Assembly: GCA_951217055.1 (NCBI GenBank)
Contig: OX578276.1
Coordinates: forward strand, 118,118,979-118,182,978
Reading direction: 5' to 3'
Length of the DNA stretch: 64,000 bases
DNA from: Gerris lacustris
Taxonomy: Eukaryota; Arthropoda; Insecta; Hemiptera; Gerridae
Numbering within the stretch: position 1 is the first letter of the stretch; every line of letters begins with the position of its first letter. The notes under the pieces were generated by a model, which worked only from the letters and a program-made list of their open reading frames with translations, was not told the DNA's origin and searched no databases. The translations under genes and the position numbers were made by a program. Shown one piece after another: positions 32,301 through 45,700 of this stretch.

Positions 32301-35300
32301 TTTTGCACGCTATCTCCTGGACTATAATATTAATAAACCTAAATAGAAACCTTAAGTTTTCTAAGCGATATTTCTGATTGTCAGATATTTATAGCAACCG
32401 CCTATACACATACAGTAACAGTATAAGAATTGAGTAACAAGGGTATAAAAATATGCCAATTAATAATAATGTGTGTTCATATTATTTACATATTTTAGAC
32501 AAATATGAATTTATATTTAAGCCTGCATGCCTGCATAATATAAGAATGCATAACCTAATTTTCAAAATAATAATCCTGTGCTTTTACTTCAAAATGGTGG
32601 TGTTTTCATTGCACAGACCTTCAACATAAGCATTCTTTTTGAAATCATTGAATCTGTATAGCAGATATTAATATATACTTAGAAATAATAAATACCCGTA
32701 CGCTGGGTATTTTTGAAGACTGTTTTTTTAGGAATTAAGTGAGCTAAACACATCCTATACTCTCTAAATGACATCTATTAAAGCCATAAGAGTATGGAAA
32801 ATGCTCAGAACCTCTTAAAACACTTTTTAAATCAATATTTGTCATAAATACCCTCATTTTGGGTATTTACCCTGGCCTTGGGTAAATACCCAGGTAAATA
32901 CCCATTTTTATTTACCCTACCCGCTGGGTATATACCCGGCCCACATCACTAGACTTAGGTAGAACAGGCATTGTCAAACATCGAATCATTACCGAAGTAC
33001 GCCCAATCAAACAGGCTGCTAGAAGAATACCTTGTCAGCGCCGCAAAGAGGTTGAAGAACTGACCAGCGATATGCTTCAGCACAATGTGATATGTGATAG
33101 AACCGTCAGCATCACCTTGGGCAAGTCCAATTCTTTCTCGTATTGAGACCATATTTTCAGGCAAAACTATAAATTATGAAGAATTAGCTAAATTACAGAC
33201 AAACGACAAAGACCTACAATCGATAACACCACTTCCGTCACGTGAGCCTACTGTAACAAGGAAAGGTATGTTTCGCTTCCCCTCTCCAGCAACAGTTTCG
33301 GCAAGGGTGGAGAAGGGGGGAACAGTGTGGGCAACTCTGGTTGCCACACAAACTAAAAAAAATATTTATTGTATTTTTTTATGTCACTTCAGACTGTTTT
33401 TCAGTGTGATTTTTTTTACAAACATTGTTCTTTCAGTGATTATAGAGTTTTTCTTTCATCCACGATAATTCGTTTATTTATTAGTTGTATACAAGCAAGT
33501 AATATGCCGCTACAAGTCCTATTAAATCTCTCTACCATGCCATCCGACTGTGAATGATAAGAGCAAGTTCTCATCTTTGTCATTAATTACAAATACAAAT
33601 GTATCAAGCAGTTAAAACCTTACATATAATTAACTAACTGTTCTATTGATTTTAAGTTCGGTTCGTTATAATATTTATCGCTAATTTTTCTTGTTTTTAT
33701 TTATCATTTTGTGTATTGTTCTTGTGATGTATCCATTGTTGGTAGCTATTGCTTTTATTGTTGAGATGTCATTATGTAGATCTAAATTATCCATGGGAGT
33801 GGTAAGTGCTCGAATCATACTATGGAAAGCCGCCATTGCTTGTTTATACAGGTTGTTTGATTGATTGTGAATGATTATATCTGTATAGGTAGGGTTACCA
33901 TAATCTATGAAAGCTAGATCCGGATAGAGGGAACTCCCCCCCCCCCCCCCCCCCCCCCGTATACATTTTTTCAAGAAAAAATATATACCCCTATAACATT
34001 TTTTTTTGTGAAATTGGGAAAATAAATAAATTACAAATATTATAATATAATTACGTTATATATTTATTAATATAATATTTTTTAATATTTATTTATTAAT
34101 ATATTCAACTTTTGCTTGTCTTTGCTGGGTCTTCGTACTTTTCAGATGAAATAATCTTCCTTAGAAGGCTTGTAGTCTTTTCTGGATTTTTCGCGGAATT
34201 CTGAGCATGTCATTATAGAATTTGCTTTCAATAACAAACTCATAAGAACATAAGAAACTCTTTTACAACTGACAGAGGTAATGTTCCTCTTTCAGGAGAC
34301 CCTGTCATCGTTTTTGCTGCCTTTTTCAATTTACCTAAGTAAAATCTGGACATTTCTCAAATCCGGACTAAAAACCGGACAGATGTTTCAAATCCGTACT
34401 GTCCGGACAAAATCCGGATGTATAGGTAGATTTTCTATAAATTTTGAATAAATTGAAAAAAATTGTATTTTTTTTTAATAAAATTGAAATTTTGAATAAA
34501 ATTGAATCAAGCTATCAAGGATAACCCACCCATCCAATTCTATTTTACAGTTAAAAGTGCCAATGAATTAATTAATAAAATAAAAGATGTTAAAATACCC
34601 CCTAACGCCAATTTAGTCTCCTTCGATGTTACCAACTCATTCGCCAATGTACCAAGATCAATGCAAAGAGTTTCTTAGATCCCTTATAACTAAATCCAAA
34701 TTAGATGTTTTCCAAAAAGATGAACTCGAATCCCTAATTAATGTGACATTAGACCAAAACTACCTGGTTTTTAATTATAAGTTTTACAAATCCGAGTCGG
34801 CCTAGCCATGGGATCTCCACTCAGTCCACTTCTAGCTGACCTGTTCACCACATAGAACAGCAAATATTTAGACCCAACAACCCCTTAACAAAAAATATAA
34901 TATACTGGTATAGATACGTAGACAACATATTATGTTAATGGGTAGGTACAAATAGACAACTAGAACAGTTCATAAAATTTATCAATAATTTACATAAGAA
35001 CATAAAATTTACACTAGAAATAGAACATGACAACGCTATCAACTTCCTTGATCTAACAATGAAGAAACTTAATAATAAACACAAATTCAAAATTTTTAGA
35101 AAATCTACCTATACAGATATAATAATTCACAACCAATCAAACAACCTGTATAAACATAAAATGGCTGCTTTCCATAGTATGACTCACCAAGCACTTACCG
35201 CTCCCATGGATAATTTAGACCTACATAATGAAATCTCAACAATAAACATTTTTTTTTGGATACTTTTTCATTTTATACATTCCAAAAACCTATTGGTGTC

Positions 35301-38300
35301 GCCAGAACTTCTGTCACCTGGTGCGGACAGTCTTTTGTCTTCCATCCATTGTGTGTCACTTCGATACCATGTTGCTGTGAACAGTGAACAACTTATTTGG
35401 AATCGGAAGATAGCTATTAAGTAGCCAAAACCTGTTATCAGTTATTTCAAATACTTTGTGTGAAGACCTAGTGGTTCCTCCCTCTCCCCCTTTTCAAAAT
35501 GATGACAAGTATGTTATTTATCATGTGGGGTAAATCTGCATAATATGCCCACCTATTTCTAAACACCCGATTTAATTCATTTTTTCAAATTGTCCCTTTT
35601 TACATTACAAATACGATTTTTGTTGTAGCATCTCGATAAATTATATCTTTTTTTTTATTTTAAATGGTTAGTTTAAGTTAAGGTTAGTACTTTTTGACCT
35701 TTAACCTAACCGTTACCTTCTATTATTATTACCTCATAAAAGTGACACTTTGTGTATTTTTAAAAAATGCTGCAACCGGAATTGTTTTTACAATGTACAG
35801 AAATCCTTCAAAAAGTTAAATTACAGTTTAAATTGGACAGTACGAAATAGGTGTGCCAGTTTTTCCAATTTATGTTTGTTATAATCTGGATTTCATAGAG
35901 GTAAGACTGGTTCACACCTCTATAAATCTTGCTTTCTTGGACTGGCTGTGCATGCCATTTGTAAGATTTATATTGCTAATGGAGCGACACACGAACCCCA
36001 TGTCTTCCAGTAAATGTATAGCTGTATATATGCCTTTGGCAGGCCTAGACCCTCCATGGCCTGTTGCACCTCAGTGTTAGTTAGTTACAGTCTGTACGTA
36101 ATGAGTTTTAATTTTTGACATTTAGGTAACCTTTGTGAAGGAAAAAATAAAGCCCTAGGCAGTTGTCCTAAAGGCTATGCTCCTCTACTAGTGACATTAA
36201 TTTTTGTCTAGTTGGCATGAACTTCTAGACTTCAAAATCTTGAGCTCTCATTGGCTCTCCACCCCATTTTTTTCAATTTTCATATGCTGTCAAAAGTTAA
36301 AACTCATACCATACAGACTGTAATTTGTTAGCTCATGGATATTTGTGATTAAAGAGAATTATATTAGGGCTAAAGAGATTTAAAAAAAAAAAAAAATTTA
36401 ATGCGACTGGATGGATAAGCAACATAGGTATAATATTACATATAATAGAACCTTTTTCTTTTTTTTCAACCTTTTGTATAAATTATAATTAATTCAACGT
36501 GTCGCCTCCAAACATAAGGTTGCTTAAGGGCTTAAGGAATCTTTTAGAATAGCTGCTAGTTGGGGATTTTCCTCAACCGTATAATGTTACCAAATAATTA
36601 TTGACATTATATATGGTAGAGGTGGGTGGGGCTTCAAAGCTGTGTGACATAAGTTTAAGTATATCAAACTTAAATTGAATGGTGTATGTCTAAAATTTTA
36701 ATGTACATTCTTATTTTACACATCATTCTTGTATTATACACTTATTTATATGCATACATTTGAATATATAGTGGAAACCACAGTTCTATTCAAGTAATTT
36801 AATTAGGGCCTTAGGTTAATTGAGAGCTTCGACATCGAGATTCCAAACTTTTTAGTAATTTGTGCTTTTAAAATTTCACCCATTTCTACTTCCTTTGGTA
36901 TCCAGTCTTCTGGTGTAAAGTATTAACAATAATTTACATTTTGTTACTGTACAATAGCAACAACATCAATATTACCCTTTTTTGTTGGGTCGTTTAAAGC
37001 TAGTTTTAAAGACTGAAATTTATAGCTTCCAAGAGGCCCGTTTTTACACTGGGTGATTTTTTTACACTAGGTGTCATATTGGTCATGGGATGGCGACATT
37101 TTATGTGACCCCGAAGACCGAGATGCCTCCAACTCGTATTAAAATGGAACCAGATTTGTATAAACAGTCAAAGAAAGTTAAATTAAAATTAAGTAAGTAT
37201 ATATAAATATTTGACCGAGCGAAGCGAGGTCTATGTTTTAACTTTTTTTTCCCCGGTCTTGCCCAGGCACTGGACCGTTTGGCATTTCGTTTGAAAATGT
37301 TTGTTTATCGCTTACGGCCAAACGCTTCGATTTTCTTCAAATTTGGCATGGATGTTCTTTGAAGTCATAAAAAATAACGTATGAGTTTTATATTTAATGA
37401 ATTTTATTTTTACACTTTTTATAAAAAAATAAAAATTAAAAATAAATATTTTTTGTTTATCTTGAAATTTGGCATAAATATCCCCAAGTCTGGAAAATAA
37501 ATATATATAGTTGTTTTATTGTATATATTTTTTTCTTATTTATTAAAAAAAAAGTATAGACTTTTTTTCAAAAAAAAAAATAAAATATTTTTATTATTTC
37601 TTGAAATTTGGAATAGATGTTCCTTTAAGACATTAAAATCGATTTATATGGTTTATTTGTTTAAAAAATGTTTAGAACTAGCATAAAAATAACCTTCCCA
37701 GCAGGGAATCGAACCCGTCCTCTCACTGTCCGGTAGGATGGGCATAATCGATATTTTTCAATCAATCGATTATTTTTAATCGATTATACTAATAATCGAA
37801 TGATTTCACAATCGATTATTTTTTTGAGGAGGGGGTTAAAATAAAGAAAAAAGGGGAGACAAATTGTTGCGATACCTAAAATACGGGGAACTTAGCGGCC
37901 GTGCCGGACGCCCGACGAAGCGCGGGTTTTTGCTTTGTCGGCAAACGACAAGATAACGAAAATTCTTTAAACTACTACTCATACTCATAATCGCTGCTTC
38001 ATATTCTTCTTATCCCTTATCACTTTCTTGATCTCTCCGTACTCTAATTAATATAAAACTTTCTTATATATACTACGTTTCTACGGATTGAATCCTAATT
38101 TGGAATTTAACTAGTTAGGTGTTTCCATAAGTATTATTGAATCCGTATTCAATACGAAATAAAAAAAACAAACTTTTTCTTGGTTACTTTTGCTAAAGGT
38201 TATAAATAATTTTGTAACCTTCACCTTTTATAACCATGTTTTTATTACGTATTCTAACATATTTGACTACAGTTTCTACTTCTACAGAAATAAGCTGACA

Positions 38301-41300
38301 CGCGCTCTGCGCATGTCAGGATCGAGTTCAAGTGTTTCCATGCAACTCGATCCTGATACGATCCCAGAATTTAGTGTATCGTATTGGGATCGGTATCGTA
38401 TTTAATCTAGGTTTCCATGAACACTTTGGATCCATAAACTGTATTCAATCCGTATTTAAACATCGTGGAAACGTAGTAACACTGTTTCAGTCACATTCGT
38501 TTTCGTTCCTTGCACAATTATTTTACATAAGCAAATAATTTACATTGCATTAAGTGATTGGGAAATTTAGTTTTGTATATTGAGGTTATTTTAGTTTTTT
38601 TGGCACTAACCAATTATGTATCTTATCTATATACTATATAACTGATTTTTCTAAAATGTAGTTATTGCTTGCTATACTTAATTAGTATCATATTATGTTA
38701 AAATAATTATATTTATGTTTTAATAAGTTTCAAACTATATAGTTAGAATTATTTATATAATTACTTTTATAATTACCTTTAAATTATTTTTCTTAAATAT
38801 TATAAGAATAACAATTTATTTAATCCAAGAGAGAGGGGGTTAAGCGAATTGTTACCTATGAACTTATTGTATTGAGTTTTTTAAGGAAAAGAGAGATTTA
38901 CTAGATTTTATTGGATAATTGAAACGCGGTGTGAAATCAATATTTATTTTAAGCCTATATTGGAATTACTTAAAATGTAAAATATGTTATAACATATTTT
39001 TTATAAATAAATATAATACATGGAAACAACCATGAATTTCGAATCGTTTTCATAATTATGAAAAGGTGCGTATTAGGACGCGGCATCATTCCGATTTCTG
39101 ATTCCGAATGACAGTGCTCGGTATCGGTTATTATTGTAACAGGGTTAGGTACTAGGACTAGGTATCCGAGATTGTGAAAAGATTCGAAATGCAAGCGCCG
39201 ACATTTCGATTCCGAATGACAGTGCTCGGTATCGTTAACTAGCAACTGGGTTAGGCACTAGGCCTTGGGCCTAGGCATCCGATTGTGAAAAGATTCGAAA
39301 TGCAAGCACCGACATTTCGATTCCGAGCGTTCGATTCAAGAATAAAATTATATTTAGTGAACGAGCGATGGGTGGAATTTCGATTACGAGTGATCGAACC
39401 CGGAGCCGAACACTCGATTATGAGAACGATTTCGAACAATAATCGAATTGAGTTGAACTAATTTCGAGCGATCAAATAATCGGTCTCATAATCGAGTGTT
39501 CGGAGCTGATCACTCGATTATGAGAACGATTTCGAATAATAATCGAATTGAGTTGAACTAACTTCGAGCGATCAAATAATCGGTCTCATATACCGATTAT
39601 AAATAAACGATTACGAGCATTCGATTATTGTTGCATAATCGATTTAAACGATTATTTTAATCGATTATGCCCATCACTACTGTCCGGCCTCTCCGGGCTG
39701 CGTGTTTAACACATTATTTATTATTTTACAATATACATCGCCATTTTTATTTTTTAATTGCTTACTGTTCATTACCTACAAGTCTATTTTGACTTTCGTC
39801 GACGAGAATATGTATGTATACTTCATAATTGTTAAGATTATTTGTTTTATTTGTCTCCTAATCTTGTGAACTAAATTTAACCAACTCCCCGACTATTTAG
39901 AAAGCCGAACCTTTCACAAATTATTTAATACTGGCTACAATACAATAATCAGTCATTAGTTAATTCATTTGTTAACTACTAATTAATTATCAAATCAAAT
40001 TATTAACTATTAAATAATTATTAATCAATTTGTTTGTTTTCTGTTTGTTGTCAAATTTTATAGCCTAAATTTGACTCAATTCCGAATTTGGGAGGAATTA
40101 TCCTTGAAGTCATTACTAGCGACATAAATAAAGGATTTTTCATTTTTGGATGTCGCGAGGTCTACTGTTCACAGAACTACTAGTTATTATACAAACTAAA
40201 AGGAGCCACGTCAGCTACAACATACATAACATTTATTTATTTCGTATTAGTAGCTCCAAAATATTTAAATAATTTTTGAAGCTTATCGTGTTATTGTATG
40301 AAGTTAACTTTACCTCTTACAAGTACCCCCATTTTCTATTTATTTGATGACAACATCCACGGCATTTTTTGGGACCGTACTACCGCGAAAGTTAATGATT
40401 GGTAATATAATAAAGATCAGTAAAATACCTTGAAATGCTGGTTGATAATAAACTGAACTTCTGGGGCCATATCAATAGCACAGAGGACAAGGCTTGGCAG
40501 GCTAATGGCTAACATCGGAGGACCAAGACAGTCAAAATGGCAACTTCTCATGTCAGTCACTCCTCCTTCATGCTATAAAAAGTCGAAGTCAGGCCAGACA
40601 GCCTCAAACACGAGAAATACGTGCTGGTCTCTGCCTAGGAATAGGGTACAATCTTTTGTTGGCCGGAGAGCCAACCCCACACTACCTATTGAGAGACTTT
40701 CTCCAAAGAAAGTCTGTAAAACAGATTTATTTTGCTCACCCTAAAAAAAATAAATAAACATCTACACTACATCTAGTCTTGTTTTTCAATCAAGTGATTT
40801 TCTTGTGGGGAAAGTTTAAAGAAGCATGAATTTTTATGTGGTTGTTATTAAAATCAAACAAGCTACCAATATTTCAGAATAATATATTTCCTCTATCAGG
40901 GAATGGTAAATTTAAATATTTCCTTCTTTATAAAAATTATTGATTTTTTAAGGATTGCCTAGTGGATAAATTACAAGAAACAAGTAGGATTAACATTTAA
41001 GTTAAAAATTATTTTTATTTGTTTTAATAGAGTGTTCAAAGAAAGTCAGGATTTTCTGTCATTTATTTATTTATTATTAGTCAGTAGCTTTTGAATGCTT
41101 AATATCAGTGTGGCAATTTCTGTGTTTATGTGTGCTAAGTTTCCTATGATAACTAAACCATGTAAAGTAGGTCTTGAATGAACTAATTATTATGACATGC
41201 TATTATATATTGTTTGTTAATTACAGCATTGTTGACGTTTTAAGTGTGTTATATTTGAAAGTAGAGTTTTAACTTACTACAGGCAATTAATATTTTTTAG

Positions 41301-42698
41301 ATTGTACCTCTGCCAGTAACATTTTACCTGTAGGATGTTGTGCAGAATGCAAATCCCTTTTTTTGCTCATCAATTTTTTTGTGAGGGGCCCCCAGAGAGT
41401 TCTTGCAGGGGGGCCCCCAATGCCCTAGCTACGCCACTGATGTTGTGTACTTTTATTCTTTGTTGTATTTATTCATTTAAAAAAAAAATTTTTGGTATAG
41501 CTTGAACTAAAGTATTGTGGTAAATAGTGTGAATTATTTGGAATAACACTCAAAAGGATTAGTTTCTCTAAATGGCTTAAAGGGCTTACTTACTCTGGAA
41601 ATGTTATCAAAGAAATTAATCTCGGCAAGATTCGGTGACATGTTCCCCAGATAAATAGGTTTTTGGATCTTTTAATCACCTATTACAGTTGTTAATAGTG
41701 AAAAAAGAAAGCTATCAAAATTCTCTAAATAATTATTTATTTTATGGTGCTGGTGTTACTAACCATATTTTATAATTTATTTATTTTAAAATTTTACATA
41801 ATAAATTTTAATATTTTGAGTTTTTAAAGGTTTAATTTTTCTATCCAGTTCCATAATTATAGAGTAAAATTTTTCCAAAGTAACAATTGTCTCTTCATTT
41901 TTCATCCCTCAATAAAAACAAACTAAAAGATATTCCTCCACATTCCAGGTTTTTAGGTTTCCTTACAACTATTAATAAGAACTATACATTTTATTAGATG
42001 TTTTATTAGATAATTGGTCTTGGAAAAAATATATTTTACATGTTATGTTAAAAGAGGTATATAGGGTATCAGACATGGGTATTGTTGTGTTGATTAGATA
42101 ATAGAATACGAGAACAGGATTCGTCACTTTTCAACACCAGACAAAGTGTTCCGTTACTTTGCAACACTGCAGGTGACACACACACACAGCTCTGGAGCAG
42201 AATCACATGAGGTCTTCATGACGCCTGATGATTTCCTTAGATCTATGACTCCTGGGCTCAAACAACCAGAGGGTAAAACATTTACCTAATATTCTATTGC
42301 CACGAACAAGCTATTTACTATACTTTGTTTAACTTTTCTTTTTTATAGTAAAAAGTGATATTTTTTAGAGAACTTATAATTTTTTTTTTTTTAGAAATAT
42401 TGAAAACTTATAATGCTAGTAGTTTCTTATTTATAACTGAATCTAGTGGCTCAAAATAAGGAAATATTTTTGAATGCAGTCTATGATTTGGCATAATGAA
42501 TATAATGAAGAGTAATCATGCTTGCAAACTCAGAAATTTTATGCTTAAACATTATTTATGAAACACTTTGAAATTTTATGTAAGGAGTCGATAGAACATT
42601 TTTTTTTTATTGATTTGTGTATTTCTTTAATAATCAACTCCCCTAGAGTAAATGCTCTCTTCATTTATTAATTATAAATTATTCCCCATAAAATCTAA

Positions 42699-42772
<74 letters not shown>

Positions 42773-45700
42773 TAATTATTTTACATTCTACCACATTTGG
42801 AGTATAATAATAATTTTACATGAACTAGTGTTAATTAAAATAAAAAATGGTTTATCCTTTTTTACTAAAATTTGATAGTACTTATTGTACTAGGAGTGCA
42901 CTTTTTACCACATATTATTGATCATTATCATTATTCTTTATTGGTCCTTAGGAAAATCAGTCCTGTATAACCGGAGATAGACCTTTGTGTAGATTCATAG
43001 GTGTGTGTGAGGTGGGTGTGGGCAGCTGTAAAAGTAGGCAGGGAGGGTGGACCAGGGCTGTTGGCAACTGAGGCGCCAAGTTCACCCGCACTTGGCGCAG
43101 ACTACTGTCACCCAACAGTAGTTTTCCAACCGAGCTTTACCTCTTAAAATTAAATTATTTAAATGGAATTAACCTTCCTTATCTATCAGTGGTTATATGG
43201 TCATCATTATTTCTTTTTATTGATTTATCGGCTATTATAAACAATTTGGTAAAACTGCAAATTTCAGCTTTCTAGTTCTAGGAAGGAAAATGGGTTAAAT
43301 ATAGATACAGGGATAAGCTTTGTCTCTAATACACAAATAATGTACCTAATAAAAAGCGTGCAAAAATTGGCTTGGTTTGAAGTCACTTTGCTGACCTGAA
43401 TGTGTTAAAGGGCTTATCATATAACATAAAACTGTGCACTTCATGTGCTAAATGTCTGATACATTACAAGTTTCAAGAAGATTTATCCTTTTTTTATTAT
43501 TATTTTTTATAATCATTGTTATTTTCTTGCACTAGCTTAGCCAATGTTTAAAAATTTGCATGGCTTAATCATTGCATATGCACAGCTTTGGCAGATTATT
43601 TTGCACGATGTTTTTATCTTTATAAATTATTGATATATTATACATGCTGAGTTATAAATTCAGCACATTTGTTTGGTTTGTGAATAATTATTCTAATATA
43701 ATAATGTATGATTGAAGTCATACAGTTTTTTTCTTCTTATTTTAGTTGATAAATAAATTAATCATTCTGGTTCTGCTGCTGCTTCTGTAAGCATACATTT
43801 CTTAGGTATTCTAATGAAAATTCTATTCAATATTGATTTATAAAAATTGAAATAAATACATTTAAAAAGAAAGTAACTAAATATAAATATTAATTATTTA
43901 TATTACTGATTGACAAAATGTTAAATTGGTAAAGAACAGGTTAAAGAAAACAACAAAAACTGATACATTTTTTCAGATCATTTAGGTGCTGATAAATTAT
44001 ATTTTTAATTTACTAGTATATTTGTATACCCCTCCTCATAAAGGATGTATTTATTAATATAAATGATCTAGTAGTTTAGACTCGGAGTTTTATTTATTAG
44101 TTTATTATTTTATATGTGCACATTAAAATTAAAACAGAATTAACACTACATATTTTTATTTTTAAACTATTTTATAAATTATGTTAAATTTCTCACAGTT
44201 TTTTTTGAAAGAAGATGCCTGACTAAAACTAGTAAATATCAGAAGCTAAGTCAATACAATGTAGATGGTGCCTCAAGTTATTTCACAATTTAAATCAAGC
44301 ATGAATATTTAGTTACAATTAAGAATTAGAGAAATCAGTCCCTGACCTCATGTGCTTAACTTAACTTAAGCATGTGGTTAACTTTAAGTTAACCATTAAA
44401 ACCATTAACCATAGTATATATTATTAATGCATCTTATTTTTATTGGCTCATGTTAATAAATTTAGAAATATATGTTTGTATTGTATTAATAATAATATTT
44501 TCTAGCTTGCTAACTTTAGTTTCTAACTTACTTTTTTTAAATTTCAGGTCTTGGATTAGATCAATACAAGAGATATGATCCTAAGGTAAGCATTAATTGT
44601 CTACTTTGTTCAAAACATAATTCTAAGTAAATAAATATACCTAAAAAAAAAAAAACTATAAAAAAGTTGTATCTAAACAATACTTATAAATGGGTTTTTT
44701 TCTTTTAGTAATAATTTTTTTAAACAATTATTTTCATGGGATTATCTTAATAATTTATATTCTTTAACAGAGACTCATTTTAAAGTTTATTAGCCCATAT
44801 TTAAAAATTGTGTCATTTTAAAAATTTAAAATTGTGTAAGCAGTAAGTTTTTACCAAAAAGTGAAACCAATCTTACTAAATTTCTTATTAAATTTACATT
44901 AATTCTATATTATTTATTTATAGTTGTTTAATTATTGTCTTCTCTTTAATTTTAAGGCATTTTTCCTTTTTTTATGCCCACAATTGAATTGAATGCCACT
45001 CTATTTCCACTACACTACTTTTTCTTACTCTTCTATAAGTTTTTTCTTATAAAAATGAGCCAAAATTAACACAGTTAAGACCATTTTATCTTATTGGTTT
45101 TTCTTATTTATAAATTAAAACTATATTAGTATAAGTGAATTATGTTTCTAAAATAAATATGTATTAGCACATAAGTGTTAAATATTTATCAACACTTATT
45201 ATATTGATGTTCTTTTCAATATCGATTATTCTTTTATTAAAATTATTGAGAATTTGTGATGGTGGAGCAATATCTAAGTATAGATTGGTACTATCAATTT
45301 TATACTTTTCCAGGACTTTCAAAATAAATTCAATGTATCACTGTTTATTACATAAATTATTCTTATTTTGACATTATTGAAATTAAGTTTAATTTGACCA
45401 TACTTATTTTGTCATATAAGTCTATATATTTACATTTTAATTGGAAAGTTTGAAAAACAATCATAATAATTAATTACACAATCTTTTTAGCATTTAAAAA
45501 TTTTTTTAGGTGCCCATTAAAAGGTGTCATTGGTATTAATAACGTATCTTGAATTTAAGTTTTTTGTTATATAAAATTGTGATGATTTTTTTAATCATGC
45601 ATGTTGCAATGATTAAACATATCACAATCAGTAATTTTTAAAATTAAAATCCTTGTGGTATTTTAAGGAACTGTCATCTTTACTTTTTTCTGGTTGGCTA

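Noticed and set aside
33681..33974. Glycine-rich start of a minus-strand open frame
   Set aside because: The GGGGGGG start is the translated 23-base C run. Only the downstream part is a real coding remnant (Penelope-like).
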